A stretch of DNA of 64,000 nt from positions 81,684-145,683 of the forward strand of contig QKPN01000010.1 of NCBI GenBank assembly GCA_003258405.1, read 5' to 3'. Shown here piece after piece: positions 34,641 to 44,337 of this stretch. The stretch's first letter is position 1; each line of letters starts with the position of its first letter. The stretch comes from Rhodobacteraceae bacterium DSL-40. GTDB lineage: Bacteria; Pseudomonadota; Alphaproteobacteria; Rhodobacterales; Rhodobacteraceae. The notes beneath the pieces are model-generated. The model saw nothing but the letters and a program-made list of their open reading frames with translations. It ran no database searches and was not told the origin of the DNA. A program made the position numbers and the translations under genes.

Positions 34641-36272
34641 ATGGAGTTCGGCCCCGTCGCAGTGGAAGCCGCCGAAGGCGCGATCCTCGCCCATTCCCTG
34701 CACGCCGGCGGGCTCCGCCTCCGCAAGGGTCGGACACTCTCGGCCGAAGACATCGCGGCACTCGCCGGGGCCGGCATTGCGGAGGTGACAGTCGCGCGCC
34801 TTGCTCCCGGCGATCTCAGCGAGGATGCGGCGGCGGCCCGTATTGCGGCGGCCATTGCCCCGGATGCCGCGACACTCGGTCTTTCGATCTCGGCTCCGTT
34901 CACCGGCCGGGTGAACCTTTTTGCCGAAGCGCCGGGCGTGCTGCGCGTCGAGCGCGCGGCGGTAGATGCGCTCAACGCGGTCGATCAGGCCATCACGCTT
35001 GCAACACTGCCCGATCATGCTCGGGTGCAGGCGCGACAGATGGTTGCCACCGTCAAGATCATTCCCTACGCCGTCGCGAGCGCACAGGTCACCCGCGCGC
35101 TCGAGGGCCTCGGCCCGACGCCAATCCGGCTCCATTCTTTCCGGCCGGGGCGGGTGGCACTGATACTCACGCGAACGCCCGGGATGAAGGAGAGCCTGCT
35201 GGCCAAGGGGGCCGCGACGATCGAGGCGCGGATGACGGCTCTCGGGCTCACGCTTGCCCCGCCCGTCATCGTCGCCCACGAGACGGCGGCGGTCGCCGCA
35301 GCGCTGGGCGCAGCGGAGGGGGATCTCCTGCTGATCCTCGGGGCTTCAGCAACCTCGGATGTCGCCGACACCTGCCCGAGCGGCCTGCTGGCTGCGGGCG
35401 GGCGGCTCACGCGCTTCGGCATGCCGGTCGATCCGGGCAACCTGCTGTTTCTGGGCGATCTCGGCGGGCGGCCGGTGGTCGGGCTGCCGGGCTGCGCGCG
35501 CTCGCCAGCACTCAACGGGGCGGACTGGGTACTCGAACGGCTCGCGGCCGGCCTCGCCGTCGGCGATCGCGACATCGCGGCAATGGGCGTCGGCGGGCTT
35601 CTGAAGGAAATCCCGGCAAGGCCCCAGCCGCGCGCCGGGCGTCAAGCCCCGGTCGCACCCGCCCGGCCGCGGGTCGCGGTCCTCGTGCTCGCCGCCGGGG
35701 CGGGCCGCCGGATGCGGGGCGCCGACAAGCTTCTTGAACCTGTGGCCGTTGGCATGCCGGTGCTCCGCGCCGTCGCCGAAGCGGCAGGCGCGAGCCAGGC
35801 CGACGAGGTGATTGCTGTCCTCCCGCCTGGCAATGCGGCCCGCCGCGCGGCCCTCGAGGGAACCGGCGCCCGCATCGTCGAGGCAACGGAGTGCGCCGAA
35901 GGCATGGCCGCCTCGCTCCGCGCCGGAATCGCAGCCCTCGGCCCGGAAACGGATGCCGCGATCGTGCTCCTCGCCGACATGCCGGAGGTAGAGGCGGGAG
36001 ATATCAACCGGCTGATCGCGGCCTTCGATCCCGTCGAAGGGCGGGAGATCTGCCGGGCGGTCAGCGCGGCAGGTCGCCCCGGCCACCCTGTGCTTTTCGG
36101 CCGACGCTTCTTCGAAAGCCTTGCCGCCCTCAAGGGCGACCGAGGCGCGCGCGAGGTGGTCCGCGAAGCCGGCGAGTTCGTGACCGATGTCGCCACCGCG
36201 GGCGAAGGCGCTGTTATCGATCTCGATACGCCCGAAGCCTGGGCGGCCTGGCGGAGTGGCGCCCCGCTCTGA
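34641..36272 (+). CDS. MoeA-like / MobA-like fusion protein (molybdopterin nucleotidyltransferase)
   Basis: 543 residues from ATG 34641, 1 nt after xdhC. N-terminal ~330 residues: molybdopterin-binding (MoCF-like) region with LILGASATSDVADTCPSGLL and VVGLPGCARSPALNGADWVL. C-terminal ~190 residues: MobA/MocA-type NTP transferase, VLVLAAGAGRRMRGADKLL, AIVLLADMPEVEAGDI and GRPGHPVLFGRRFF. This architecture fits synthesis of the cytosine dinucleotide form of Moco for Mo-hydroxylases, which agrees with XdhC, CoxD and CoxE nearby. The specific nucleotide is inferred. Confidence 0.88.
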   Translation: MEFGPVAVEAAEGAILAHSLHAGGLRLRKGRTLSAEDIAALAGAGIAEVTVARLAPGDLSEDAAAARIAAAIAPDAATLGLSISAPFTGRVNLFAEAPGVLRVERAAVDALNAVDQAITLATLPDHARVQARQMVATVKIIPYAVASAQVTRALEGLGPTPIRLHSFRPGRVALILTRTPGMKESLLAKGAATIEARMTALGLTLAPPVIVAHETAAVAAALGAAEGDLLLILGASATSDVADTCPSGLLAAGGRLTRFGMPVDPGNLLFLGDLGGRPVVGLPGCARSPALNGADWVLERLAAGLAVGDRDIAAMGVGGLLKEIPARPQPRAGRQAPVAPARPRVAVLVLAAGAGRRMRGADKLLEPVAVGMPVLRAVAEAAGASQADEVIAVLPPGNAARRAALEGTGARIVEATECAEGMAASLRAGIAALGPETDAAIVLLADMPEVEAGDINRLIAAFDPVEGREICRAVSAAGRPGHPVLFGRRFFESLAALKGDRGAREVVREAGEFVTDVATAGEGAVIDLDTPEAWAAWRSGAPL

Positions 36273-36294
36273 CACCACCCGGGAGAGGCCCTGC

Positions 36295-37833
36295 TCAGGC
36301 GGCAGCGACTGCCACCAGCGCCTGCAGGCGGCCTGCATCGGGCGCGGCCGACGCGACTGCCGCGATCCGTGCCCAGGCGGCGTGGAAGGCGAGATCGCAG
36401 GTCCGTTCCATGAAGGCATGCGCCTCGCGCGTCGGATCGGGCAAAGCGCTGACGCACGCTGCCTCCATCTCCCAGCCCCCGGCCTCCGCCACCAGTCCGC
36501 TTTCGCGCAGAAAGCTCGCGAAGGCTCGAGCCCCCGCCCCGCCATTGAGCGCGAGACCACGGGTCACCATGGCGCGGGCATGAATCCCGTTAGCCCCCTC
36601 GTAGATCGCGCAGATCCGCGCGTCGCGCCAGTTCTGCTCCGCACCGTATTCGCGAAGATAGCCGTAACCGCCCATGACCTGGATCGCGAGATCAGCGGCA
36701 CGGGTGCCCGCCTCGGTGCAGAAATACTTGCAGACCGGCGTCATGAACTCGACAAAATCCGGCTCGGTGCCGAGCTCCTCGGCCACGAGCACGAGGTGGC
36801 AGAGCGCCCGCCCGCCCACCGCAAGGCGATCGCATTCGCCGATCATGCGCGCCACATCCGCGTGCTGGTCGATCGTCACCACCTGCCCCGCAGCATCGCG
36901 CCCCTGCCGCCGCTCCGCGGCATAGGCCCGCGCGAGATCGGCCGCGCGGGCGGCATGGGCAACCCCCTGCAACGCCACGTCCAGCCGGGCATGGTTCATC
37001 ATCGCAAACATCGCCCGAAGTCCGCCGCCCTCCGCGCCGATGAGCTCGCCCTCCGCGCCGTCAAAGGCAAGCTGACATGTCGGCGAGGCATGGAGGCCAA
37101 GCTTCTCCTCGATCCGGGTGACGGTGACGGCATTGCGGCTGCCGTCGGCGCGCTCCGAACGGCAGGCAAAGAGCGAGAGGCCCTTCACGCCCGAATCCGC
37201 AGCACCGGTACGAGCGAGAACGAGGTGCAGGATGCCCTCGCTCATGTCCTGGTCACCACCGGAGATGAAGATCTTCTCGCCGTTGATCCGCCATGTCTCG
37301 CCCTCGCGCACCGCCTTCGTACGGATCGCCGCGAGATCGGAGCCCGCGCCCGGCTCGGTAAGCGCCATGGTCGAGAGCCAGCGCCCATCCGCCATTGGCG
37401 GGATGAGCTCGGCCTTCTGCGCCTCGGTACCGAACCTGAGCAGCACGCTCACGGCACCGGGTACCAGCGAGGTGACCATCTGGAGCGCGTGGTTTGCGCC
37501 CGAGAAGATCTCGCTCACGCCGGCGCGGATCGCCGCGCTGAGAGCCTGGCCGCCGAACGCCTCCGGGATCGAAAGCCCCTGCCAGCCCTGTCCGGCCAGT
37601 TCGGCGTAAAGCTCGCGGAAACCGGCCGGCATCCGCACCCGGCCGTTCTCGAGACGGCAGCCCTCAGCATCGCCGGGCGCATCGAGCGGCGCGATCCGGC
37701 CTTCGGCGAAGGATGCGAAATGGCCGATGATCTCGGCGGCAAGTTCGTCGTCCCAGTCCGGCAGTCTGTCGGCCCGCGCGACATGCCGCAGGGAGAACAG
37801 AATGTCGTCGAGGGGAGCGTGAAATGCAGTCAT
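36295..37833 (-). CDS. Acyl-CoA dehydrogenase
   Basis: 512 residues. FAD-dependent alpha,beta-desaturase of an acyl-CoA. Long ACAD subgroup: SIPEAFGGQALSAAIRAG, MALTEPGAGSDLAAIRTKA, GEKIFISGGDQDM, and the C-terminal QVMGGYGYLREYGAEQNWRD, where the E-Y-x-x-E-Q context is usual for this subgroup. CAIYEGANGIHA follows. Substrate unknown; convergent with the MobA-like gene and close to the hydroxycinnamate genes but separated by a damaged gene. Confidence 0.93.
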   Translation of the reverse strand: MTAFHAPLDDILFSLRHVARADRLPDWDDELAAEIIGHFASFAEGRIAPLDAPGDAEGCRLENGRVRMPAGFRELYAELAGQGWQGLSIPEAFGGQALSAAIRAGVSEIFSGANHALQMVTSLVPGAVSVLLRFGTEAQKAELIPPMADGRWLSTMALTEPGAGSDLAAIRTKAVREGETWRINGEKIFISGGDQDMSEGILHLVLARTGAADSGVKGLSLFACRSERADGSRNAVTVTRIEEKLGLHASPTCQLAFDGAEGELIGAEGGGLRAMFAMMNHARLDVALQGVAHAARAADLARAYAAERRQGRDAAGQVVTIDQHADVARMIGECDRLAVGGRALCHLVLVAEELGTEPDFVEFMTPVCKYFCTEAGTRAADLAIQVMGGYGYLREYGAEQNWRDARICAIYEGANGIHARAMVTRGLALNGGAGARAFASFLRESGLVAEAGGWEMEAACVSALPDPTREAHAFMERTCDLAFHAAWARIAAVASAAPDAGRLQALVAVAAA

Positions 37834-37875
37834 CGAATGTCCTCCACTGATGTCACTTTGAAATCTGGGCGCATG

Positions 37876-38574
37876 TCACCCGACCCTCCCGACGCCATCG
37901 GACATGATTTCTAAGGTCATGCCATCCTCGCCGACCAGCAGCGGCGCGTCGCAGGTTTCGCGGGTGAAATCGAAGAGATCCTGCTCGACCTCCGCAGAGA
38001 GCCGCTCGTCCTCCTGCGACGTCGTGTGGTGGCCGATGGTTGCCCGAGCAACCGGGGGTCCGGTCATGGCCGGGTTCGGCACTATGACCTCGTCGATCAG
38101 AAGGGTGGCGCCTCTGGCTGCTTCGACGAGGTCCTCGTCATGGCGCGTATCCCCCGAGATCGGCACCGAACGGCCAGCGTAAGCGGCCCAATAGCCAACC
38201 GCCGGCGTGATGAGATCGGCATGATTGACGGTGTCGTTTGCTTGCACGGCAATCCCCTCGGGCGGAAGGTTCTCGTCGGCCTCGCGGATCGTGATATCCG
38301 TGGCGAAGGTTGCCTGCAGATGCGCCATCCTCGATGCCATGCCGACGGCGCCGATAACATGGAAGGGCTCGACGCGCTGCGCGAAGGGCGTACCGATCCA
38401 GCCCGAATGCCAGAGGTCGCGCAAACCGACCAGCGTCGACATGCTGAAACGGTTCGGCAGCGGCCTTGGCTGGCCTGCCCCGAGGCGCGTGCCCGAGAAG
38501 CCGCTTTCGGCAGCGGCGTATTGCGGGCTGCCTGCTCCGAGAACGAGCACCGCGGCGAGAATGATGATCTTCAT
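37876..38574 (-). pseudogene. Exported metallo-beta-lactamase-fold hydrolase lacking its metal-binding motif
   Basis: 232 residues with signal peptide MKIIILAAVLVLGAGSPQYA. It opens like RNase Z-type MBL proteins (RLGAGQPRPLPNRFSMSTLV) but jumps straight to GLRDLWHSGWIGTPFAQRVE, so the expected HxHxDH segment is absent. The later AYAGRSVPISGDTRHDEDLV (with metal-site Asp) and IGHHTTSQEDE remain, and a second loss seems to lie before TCDAPLLVGEDGMTLEI. The frame stays open, so deletions are in frame. Probably inactive. Confidence 0.65.
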
Positions 38575-38711
38575 TGCGTGTTTCCTCCGTGGCGCGCTTC
38601 TCCGGCGCGGCGGGGCGTCATCCAGCGGGTCCGGCCGTTAGCTCGGGCGCCTCGGTCAGGGCGCCCTTCGCCGCTGGCGCGTCTCCCGCTGCCTGAACCG
38701 AACGCGAGCTC

Positions 38712-39584
38712 TCAGGCCGCACCGAGCAGCTTCATCGCGTTTTCCTTCAGGATGAGCGGGCGGACCTCGTCCCGGAACTCGGCCTTCTCAAAAGCGCCCA
38801 GCCAGCGCTCGGGCGAGATCATCGGCCAGTCGGAGCCGAAGAGCATCTTGTCCTTGAGCAAGGTGTTGGCATAACGCACGAGGATTGGCGGGAAGTATTT
38901 CGGGCTCCAGCCCGAGAGATCGATGTAGACGTTGGGCTTGTGTGTCGCGACCGAGAGCGCCTCCTCCTGCCAGGGGAAGGACGGGTGCGCCAGGATGATC
39001 GGCATGTCGGGGAAATCCACCGCCACATCGTCGATATACATCGGATCGGAGTATTTCAGCCGCATGCCGTTGCCGCCGCGCATGCCCGAGCCCACCCCGG
39101 TCTGGCCGGTGTGAAAGAGCGCAGGCTTGCCGGTCTCCGCGATCGCCTCATAAAGCGGATAGGCCATGCGGTCGTTGGGATAGAACCCCTGCATGGTGGG
39201 GTGGAACTTGAAGCCCTGCACCCCATGGTTCGCGACCAGATCTCGGGCCTCCCGCGCGCCCAGCTTGCCCTTCGCCGGATCGATCGAGGCAAAGGGGATC
39301 AGGATGTCGGAATGTTCCGCGCAAAGCTCGGCCACCTCGTAGTTCGAATAGCGCCGGTAACCGGTCTCGCGCTCGGCATCGACCGGAAAGATCACCGCAG
39401 CGATGTTCTGCGCCCGGTAATGCGCAGCCGTCTCGTGGATCGTTGGCGGATGGGACCAGGGCGCGCCGAAATACTTCGCCATGGAAGCCTGGAGATCGTC
39501 GTAGCCGTCGTCGTGATGGCAGCCGCAGGGCTCTTCGGCATGGGTGTGGAAGTCGATGGCGCGGACGCCTGCAAAATCGATCAT
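38712..39584 (-). CDS. Amidohydrolase-family protein, likely 4-hydroxyphenyl-beta-ketoacyl-CoA hydrolase
   Basis: 290 residues. Amidohydrolase-2 barrel: AIDFHTHAEEPCGCHHDD (HxH), QGFKFHPTMQGFYPND, LFHTGQTGVG, IILAHPSFPW and MLFGSDWPM (metal Asp). Last gene of the hydroxycinnamate operon. In the Agrobacterium ferulate pathway a protein of this family follows fcs, the hydratase and the SDR and releases the aromatic acid from the beta-ketoacyl-CoA. The same gene set here supports that role. Confidence 0.8.
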   Translation of the reverse strand: MIDFAGVRAIDFHTHAEEPCGCHHDDGYDDLQASMAKYFGAPWSHPPTIHETAAHYRAQNIAAVIFPVDAERETGYRRYSNYEVAELCAEHSDILIPFASIDPAKGKLGAREARDLVANHGVQGFKFHPTMQGFYPNDRMAYPLYEAIAETGKPALFHTGQTGVGSGMRGGNGMRLKYSDPMYIDDVAVDFPDMPIILAHPSFPWQEEALSVATHKPNVYIDLSGWSPKYFPPILVRYANTLLKDKMLFGSDWPMISPERWLGAFEKAEFRDEVRPLILKENAMKLLGAA

Positions 39585-39594
39585 CGGTCTTTCC

Positions 39595-41472
39595 TCAAAC
39601 GCGGATCAGCGCGGGGTCTTCGTTGTCGTAGAGCCGCTCGAGCAGGTCGGCGCGGCGGGTGAGGATCTTCTTGATGTTGAGCGAGCCCTTGTCGGTGATC
39701 TCGTGATCCTGGAGCGAGGGCGGCTCGGCAAGGATGAGCGCACGGGTGATGCGCTTGGCCGAGCCGGAGACATGGGCGTTCATCGCCCGAAGGGCCCCTT
39801 CGATCCGCGCCATCAGATGCGCGTCCGTGATCGCCCCGAGGGTGACATCGGCGGGCTCGCCTATCGCATCCGCCGCGGGAAAGACGAAGAGCCCGACCTC
39901 GCCGCGGTCGTGGCCGCAGATCACAACGTCCTGGGCAAGCCCTGCGAGCTCGGCGAGCACCTTCATCCGGAGCGCGCCCGCCTGTACCCAGGTACCGGTC
40001 TCGAGCTTGAAATCCTCTGAGACACGCCCGTCGAAGACGAGGCCGCGCGCGGCATCGTCCGGATCGACGAAGCGCACCGCATCGCCGGTAATGAAGAAGC
40101 CCTCGTCGTCAAAGGCTGCCCTGGTCCGCTCCGGGTCCTCGAAATAGCCCGTCATCACGTTCGGCCCCTTCACGCGGATCTCGCAGCGCATCTCGTCGTC
40201 AGGAATGAGCTTCACCGTTACCCCCGGGAGCGGCACCCCGATGACGCCCGAACGCCCGATCGGCTCGTGCACCATCAGGCAGGCGGGTGCGGTTTCGGTA
40301 AGCCCCCAGCTCGAGATCATCAGCGGCAAGCCGCCGCGGGCCTCGAAACAGAAATTTTCCAGCGCCTCCCAGACATCCTGCGGCAGCGAAGCGCCGGCGT
40401 AGAAGAGGAGCTGCTGGTCCTTGAAGAGGTGGCGCTGGAGCGCCGGGTTGCCCTTGAGCGCGTCGACCAGCATGTTCCAGCCGACTGGCACGTTGAAGGC
40501 CAGGGTGCCGGGGCGATCTGTACGGTTCCTGAGCGTTGTGGTGAAGCCCTTGCCCGTCGGCTTGCCACTGTCAATCGTGAGCGTGCCGCCATGGGCCAGC
40601 ATCATGTTGACGTTGTGGCTGCCGCCGAAAACGTGGTTCCAGGGCAGCCAGTCGGTGATGCGCGGCAGGTGCTCGTTCAGGAACGGCAGGGCCGCGGCGA
40701 GCTGGGTCTGGTTCACGCACATCATCCGGTGCGTGGTCAGCACGCCCTTGGGGTCCGAGCTCGAACCGGAGGTGAAGAGGATCTTCGCGAGCGTGTCGGG
40801 GCCCACCTGCGCATGGGCGGCATCGAGCGCAGCGGTCGGCTCTCCCCTCAACAGCTCGGCAAACGGCGTCACCGGGCGCGATGCCGTGCCGCGCACGGCC
40901 ACCACCTCGACATCTGCAAGCTCCGGCAACGCGAGCGCCCCGGCATAGCGGGTCGCATCATCGACGAAGGCGAGCTTCGGCTTCACCTTGTCGAGCACAT
41001 AGAGGAGCCGGCCATGGGCCTCGGCGATCAGCGCATACTGCTCGGCAAGCGGCACGACGGGAATGCCCACATACTGCGCGGCGAGCGACAGGATCAGGTG
41101 GTCGAGCCCGTTGCCAGAAAGCACCGCGATCGTGTCCTCCTGCCCCAGGCCACGCGCCAGCAGCGAAGCTCCGACCGCTCGGACCTGATCGAGCAGCTCG
41201 GCATAGGTGACGTTGCGCCAGCCCGGCCCATCCGCGGGTCGTTCGGAAACGGCGACGCGGTAGGGCGCCTTCTCGGCCCACTCATGCAGCCAGGCACCGG
41301 TGTTGGGAACGACGGGCGGCAGGTCGTAGCCGGAGCGAAGCAGGATCGTGCCGTCGGGACGATCCTCGCGGATGACCTTGTGCGGCAGGTAATGCGTGAG
41401 CGTGTGGCGGCGCGCCCAGTCGGCACGCTGGGCAGCACCCGTCGGAGCCTTCTCGATCTCGGTCATTGTCAT
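39595..41472 (-). CDS. fcs: Feruloyl-CoA synthase (hydroxycinnamate-CoA ligase)
   Basis: 625 residues; GGGAGGG before ATG. ATP-dependent activation of ferulate, p-coumarate or caffeate to the CoA ester. ANL family: ILFTSGSSSDPKGVLTTHR (P-loop), DWLPWNHVFGGSHN, SSWGLTETAPACLM, and GDAVRFVDPDDAARGLVFDG followed by RVSEDFKLETGTWV, characteristic of feruloyl-CoA synthases rather than acetyl-CoA synthetases. 23 nt after the hydratase gene in the same operon. Confidence 0.92.
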   Translation of the reverse strand: MTMTEIEKAPTGAAQRADWARRHTLTHYLPHKVIREDRPDGTILLRSGYDLPPVVPNTGAWLHEWAEKAPYRVAVSERPADGPGWRNVTYAELLDQVRAVGASLLARGLGQEDTIAVLSGNGLDHLILSLAAQYVGIPVVPLAEQYALIAEAHGRLLYVLDKVKPKLAFVDDATRYAGALALPELADVEVVAVRGTASRPVTPFAELLRGEPTAALDAAHAQVGPDTLAKILFTSGSSSDPKGVLTTHRMMCVNQTQLAAALPFLNEHLPRITDWLPWNHVFGGSHNVNMMLAHGGTLTIDSGKPTGKGFTTTLRNRTDRPGTLAFNVPVGWNMLVDALKGNPALQRHLFKDQQLLFYAGASLPQDVWEALENFCFEARGGLPLMISSWGLTETAPACLMVHEPIGRSGVIGVPLPGVTVKLIPDDEMRCEIRVKGPNVMTGYFEDPERTRAAFDDEGFFITGDAVRFVDPDDAARGLVFDGRVSEDFKLETGTWVQAGALRMKVLAELAGLAQDVVICGHDRGEVGLFVFPAADAIGEPADVTLGAITDAHLMARIEGALRAMNAHVSGSAKRITRALILAEPPSLQDHEITDKGSLNIKKILTRRADLLERLYDNEDPALIRV

Positions 41473-41495
41473 CTTTTCCCTCCCTGTCGTTGCGG

Positions 41496-42263
41496 TCAGC
41501 GGAATTTCGGTTCCCGCTTTTCCAGGAATGCCCTGAGCCCCTCCTCGGCGTCGGGCGTGGTCTGCACCAGGGCTGCGGCGAGGCTCTCGGTGAAGAGGCC
41601 GTCGGCGCGGGACATGTCCCCGATGCGCGAGAGCGCGTTCACCATGAAGTAGTTCGACATCGGCGCATTCGCGGCGATCTTGCCCGCGAGCTTGCGCGCC
41701 AGCGGCAGCGCCTCGCCCTCGCCGACACTGTAGTGGGCAAGGCCGAGCCGAAGCCCTTCCTTGGCGTCGTATTTCCGGCCGGTGAGCATCATCTCGACCA
41801 TGCGGTCCGCCCCGAGGATCCGGCCCACCCGGACCGTCGCGCCACCGCCGACGAAGATGCCGCGCCGCCCTTCGGGCAGCTGGAAGATCACCGAGGGCTC
41901 CGCGATGCGCACATGGGTTGCCGTCGCCATCTCGAGCCCGCCGCCGATCACCGCGCCGGTCATGGCGCTGATCGTCACCGGGCCGCCGAACTGGATCATG
42001 TCCATGATGCGGTGCCAGTTGCGCGAGTGGTAGACTCCCGCCTCGGCGCTCCGCGAGACATGCTCGGCCAGGTCGAGCCCGGAGCAGTAGTGTCCGCCGC
42101 GGCCATGCAGGATCACCACCCGCACTGCCCCGGGAAGGCTCGCGTAGAAGGCCTCGATCTCGCTCAGCAGCCCGTCGGACATCGCATTGCGCTTGTCCTC
42201 GCGGATGAGTTCGAGCTCGGCGATCTGGCCACAGATGCGGGCTTCGGTATAGCTGCCTGTCAT
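41496..42263 (-). CDS. Enoyl-CoA hydratase (hydroxycinnamoyl-CoA hydratase)
   Basis: 255 residues from ATG 42263 (MTGSYTEARICGQIAELEL). Crotonase fold: oxyanion-hole segments HGRGGHYCSGLDLAE and SAMTGAVIGGGLEMA; the glutamate position FQLPEGRRGIFVGGG is retained. Adds water to feruloyl- or coumaroyl-CoA. It could alternatively be a hydratase-lyase giving vanillin, but the SDR beside it and the absence of a vanillin dehydrogenase favour the beta-oxidative type. Confidence 0.88.
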   Translation of the reverse strand: MTGSYTEARICGQIAELELIREDKRNAMSDGLLSEIEAFYASLPGAVRVVILHGRGGHYCSGLDLAEHVSRSAEAGVYHSRNWHRIMDMIQFGGPVTISAMTGAVIGGGLEMATATHVRIAEPSVIFQLPEGRRGIFVGGGATVRVGRILGADRMVEMMLTGRKYDAKEGLRLGLAHYSVGEGEALPLARKLAGKIAANAPMSNYFMVNALSRIGDMSRADGLFTESLAAALVQTTPDAEEGLRAFLEKREPKFR

Positions 42264-42276
42264 TGGATGTCTTCCT

Positions 42277-43044
42277 TCACTTCGGGGCCAGGCGAACGGC
42301 GCTGTCAATGCGGATGACTTCACCGTTCAGGAGTGGGTTCTCGACGATCTGCTGGACGAGCATCGCGTATTCGTCGGGGCGGCCCATCCGCGAGGGGAAG
42401 GGCAGCCCGGCTTCAAGCGCGGTGCGCGCCTCCGGCGGCAGGCCCGCGCTCATCGCGGTCTCGAACAGGCCCGGCGCGATGGTCATCACCCGGATGCCGA
42501 AGCGCGCCAGCTCACGCGCTGCCGGAAGCGTCAGGGCGGCAACGCCGCCCTTGGAGGCGGCATAGGCGGCCTGGCCGATCTGGCCATCCTGATAGGCAAC
42601 CGAAGCGGTGTTGATGATGACGCCGCGCGCCCCGTCCGCATCGACCGGCTCGAGCGTCGCCATGGCCCGGGCCGCATGGTTGAGCAGGATGAAGGTGCCG
42701 ATCAGGTTCACGCGAACCGTGCGCTCGAAGAGGTCGATGGTGAGCGCGCCATCCCGCGGCAGGATCCGGCTCGCGGTGCCGATCCCGGCGCAGCTCACGA
42801 GGATCCGCGGCGCGGCCCCGAGCTTCTCCGCCACCTCCGTGAAGGCCGCGCCGACTGCATCGCTGTCGGTGACGTCCGCGGCGAGCGCGAGCCCGCCGAT
42901 ATTGGCCGCGACGGCAGAGGCCGCATCCGCGCTGCGGTCCATGACCGCGACACGCGCGCCCTGGCCCGCCAGCCGCCGCGCGGTGGCCGCACCCAGGCCG
43001 CTGCCGCCGCCGGTCACAAGCGCAATGGCACCGTTGATATCCAT
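42277..43044 (-). CDS. Short-chain dehydrogenase, likely phenylhydroxypropionyl-CoA dehydrogenase
   Basis: 255 residues. NAD-binding TGGGSGLGAATARRLA, NVG-type region VSCAGIG, catalytic serine in INTASVAY and YAASK. Close to the HSD17B10-type 3-hydroxyacyl-CoA dehydrogenases (SRMGRPDEYAMLVQQI near the end). Oxidises the 3-hydroxy-3-aryl-propionyl-CoA made by the hydratase 13 nt downstream. 12 nt after the TRAP large subunit gene. Confidence 0.88.
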   Translation of the reverse strand: MDINGAIALVTGGGSGLGAATARRLAGQGARVAVMDRSADAASAVAANIGGLALAADVTDSDAVGAAFTEVAEKLGAAPRILVSCAGIGTASRILPRDGALTIDLFERTVRVNLIGTFILLNHAARAMATLEPVDADGARGVIINTASVAYQDGQIGQAAYAASKGGVAALTLPAARELARFGIRVMTIAPGLFETAMSAGLPPEARTALEAGLPFPSRMGRPDEYAMLVQQIVENPLLNGEVIRIDSAVRLAPK

Positions 43045-43056
43045 GTCCGGTTCTCC

Positions 43057-44337
43057 TCAGAACAGTCCGCGGGTCGCGAGCATCAGCGCGACCAGCACCA
43101 GATCGGCCAGAAGGAATGGCACGATCCCGGCAAACACCTGCTCCAGCCGCACGAAGTCGCGCGCGACGGAGTGAATGACGAAGACGTTGAGCCCGACGGG
43201 CGGAGTGATCATCCCGATCTCGAGCAACTTGGCGACCAGCACCCCGAACCAGATCTTGTCGACCCCGTGCATCCCGATGAGCGGCAGGAAGAGCGGCAGC
43301 GTCAGCAGGAGCGCCCCGATCGGCTCGAGGAACATGCCGAGGCAGAGGTAGATGACCACGATCATCAGCAGGAGGCCGGTGGTCCCTAGCCCCATGCCTT
43401 CGACGAGCTGGCTCACCTCCATCGAGAGGCCGGACATCGCGACGAGCCGGGTGAAGAGGTTCGCGCCAAAGGCGATGATGAAGAGCGCGCCGGCCGAGAG
43501 CAGCGTGTCGACGAGGCTCTCGCGGAAGCCCTTCCAGCTCAGCGACCGGCGCGCAACGCCGATGACGATCGCCATGAAGGCTCCGAAGGCGCCGGCTTCG
43601 GTGGCCGTGAAGAGGCCGCCGAAGAGGCCGCCGAGCACCGCGATGATGAGCACCAGCACCGGCCAGATCTCGAAGGTCTTCGCCCAGCGGTCACCCATCG
43701 TGTAGGGCTCGGCCTTGGGCAGCCGTTCGGGATCGCGCCACCAGTAGACCAGCACCGCGAGAATGTAGAAGACGAGCGAGACGAGACCGAGGATCAGACC
43801 GCCGAGGAAGAGCTCGTTGATCGAGCTGTTCGACTGGATGCCGAAGAGGATGAGAATGATCGAGGGCGGGATCAGTGCGCCGATCGTGCCGCCCGCCGCC
43901 ACCGCGCCGGTGGCGATGCGCAGGTCATAGCGCTGCCGGTGCATCTCGGGGATAGCGATCCGACCAATCGCAGCCGAACAGGCCACAGAGGAGCCCGAGA
44001 CCGCCGCGAAGCCGCCCGCCCCCGCCAGCGACGCGATGGCAAGCCCGCCGGGCAGCCAGCCCCACCAGACACGCGCCGCCTCGAAGAGACCGCGGGTGAG
44101 CCCCGAGTGATAGGCAATGTAGCCCATCAGCAGGAACATCGGGATCGAGCTCAGCGTCCAGCTCGCCGAGGAAGAATAGGGGATGGTCGAGAGCAGGCTC
44201 ATCGCCGGACGGAGCCCCGCGATCGCCCAGATGCCGGCAAAGGAGACGAGGATGAGGCTCACGCCGATCGGCACCCGCAGCCCGATGAGAACGAGCAGAA
44301 CGACGAGCGCCAGAAGCCCGATGGTGAACGGTTCCAT
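43057..44337 (-). CDS. dctM: TRAP transporter large permease DctM (hydroxycinnamate operon)
   Basis: 426 residues, about 12 membrane helices. DctM hallmarks: AVSGSSVACSAAIGRIAIPE near residue 110, GGTIGALIPPSIILILFG and MITPPVGLNVFVIH. Na+-driven uptake of an organic acid, here presumably hydroxycinnamates by context. Starts overlapping the dctQ stop. Confidence 0.93.
   Translation of the reverse strand: MEPFTIGLLALVVLLVLIGLRVPIGVSLILVSFAGIWAIAGLRPAMSLLSTIPYSSSASWTLSSIPMFLLMGYIAYHSGLTRGLFEAARVWWGWLPGGLAIASLAGAGGFAAVSGSSVACSAAIGRIAIPEMHRQRYDLRIATGAVAAGGTIGALIPPSIILILFGIQSNSSINELFLGGLILGLVSLVFYILAVLVYWWRDPERLPKAEPYTMGDRWAKTFEIWPVLVLIIAVLGGLFGGLFTATEAGAFGAFMAIVIGVARRSLSWKGFRESLVDTLLSAGALFIIAFGANLFTRLVAMSGLSMEVSQLVEGMGLGTTGLLLMIVVIYLCLGMFLEPIGALLLTLPLFLPLIGMHGVDKIWFGVLVAKLLEIGMITPPVGLNVFVIHSVARDFVRLEQVFAGIVPFLLADLVLVALMLATRGLF

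Noticed and set aside
41496..42263. Feruloyl-CoA hydratase/lyase producing vanillin
   Set aside because: Possible by family, but the SDR and amidohydrolase in the operon and the missing vanillin dehydrogenase favour the beta-oxidative hydratase.
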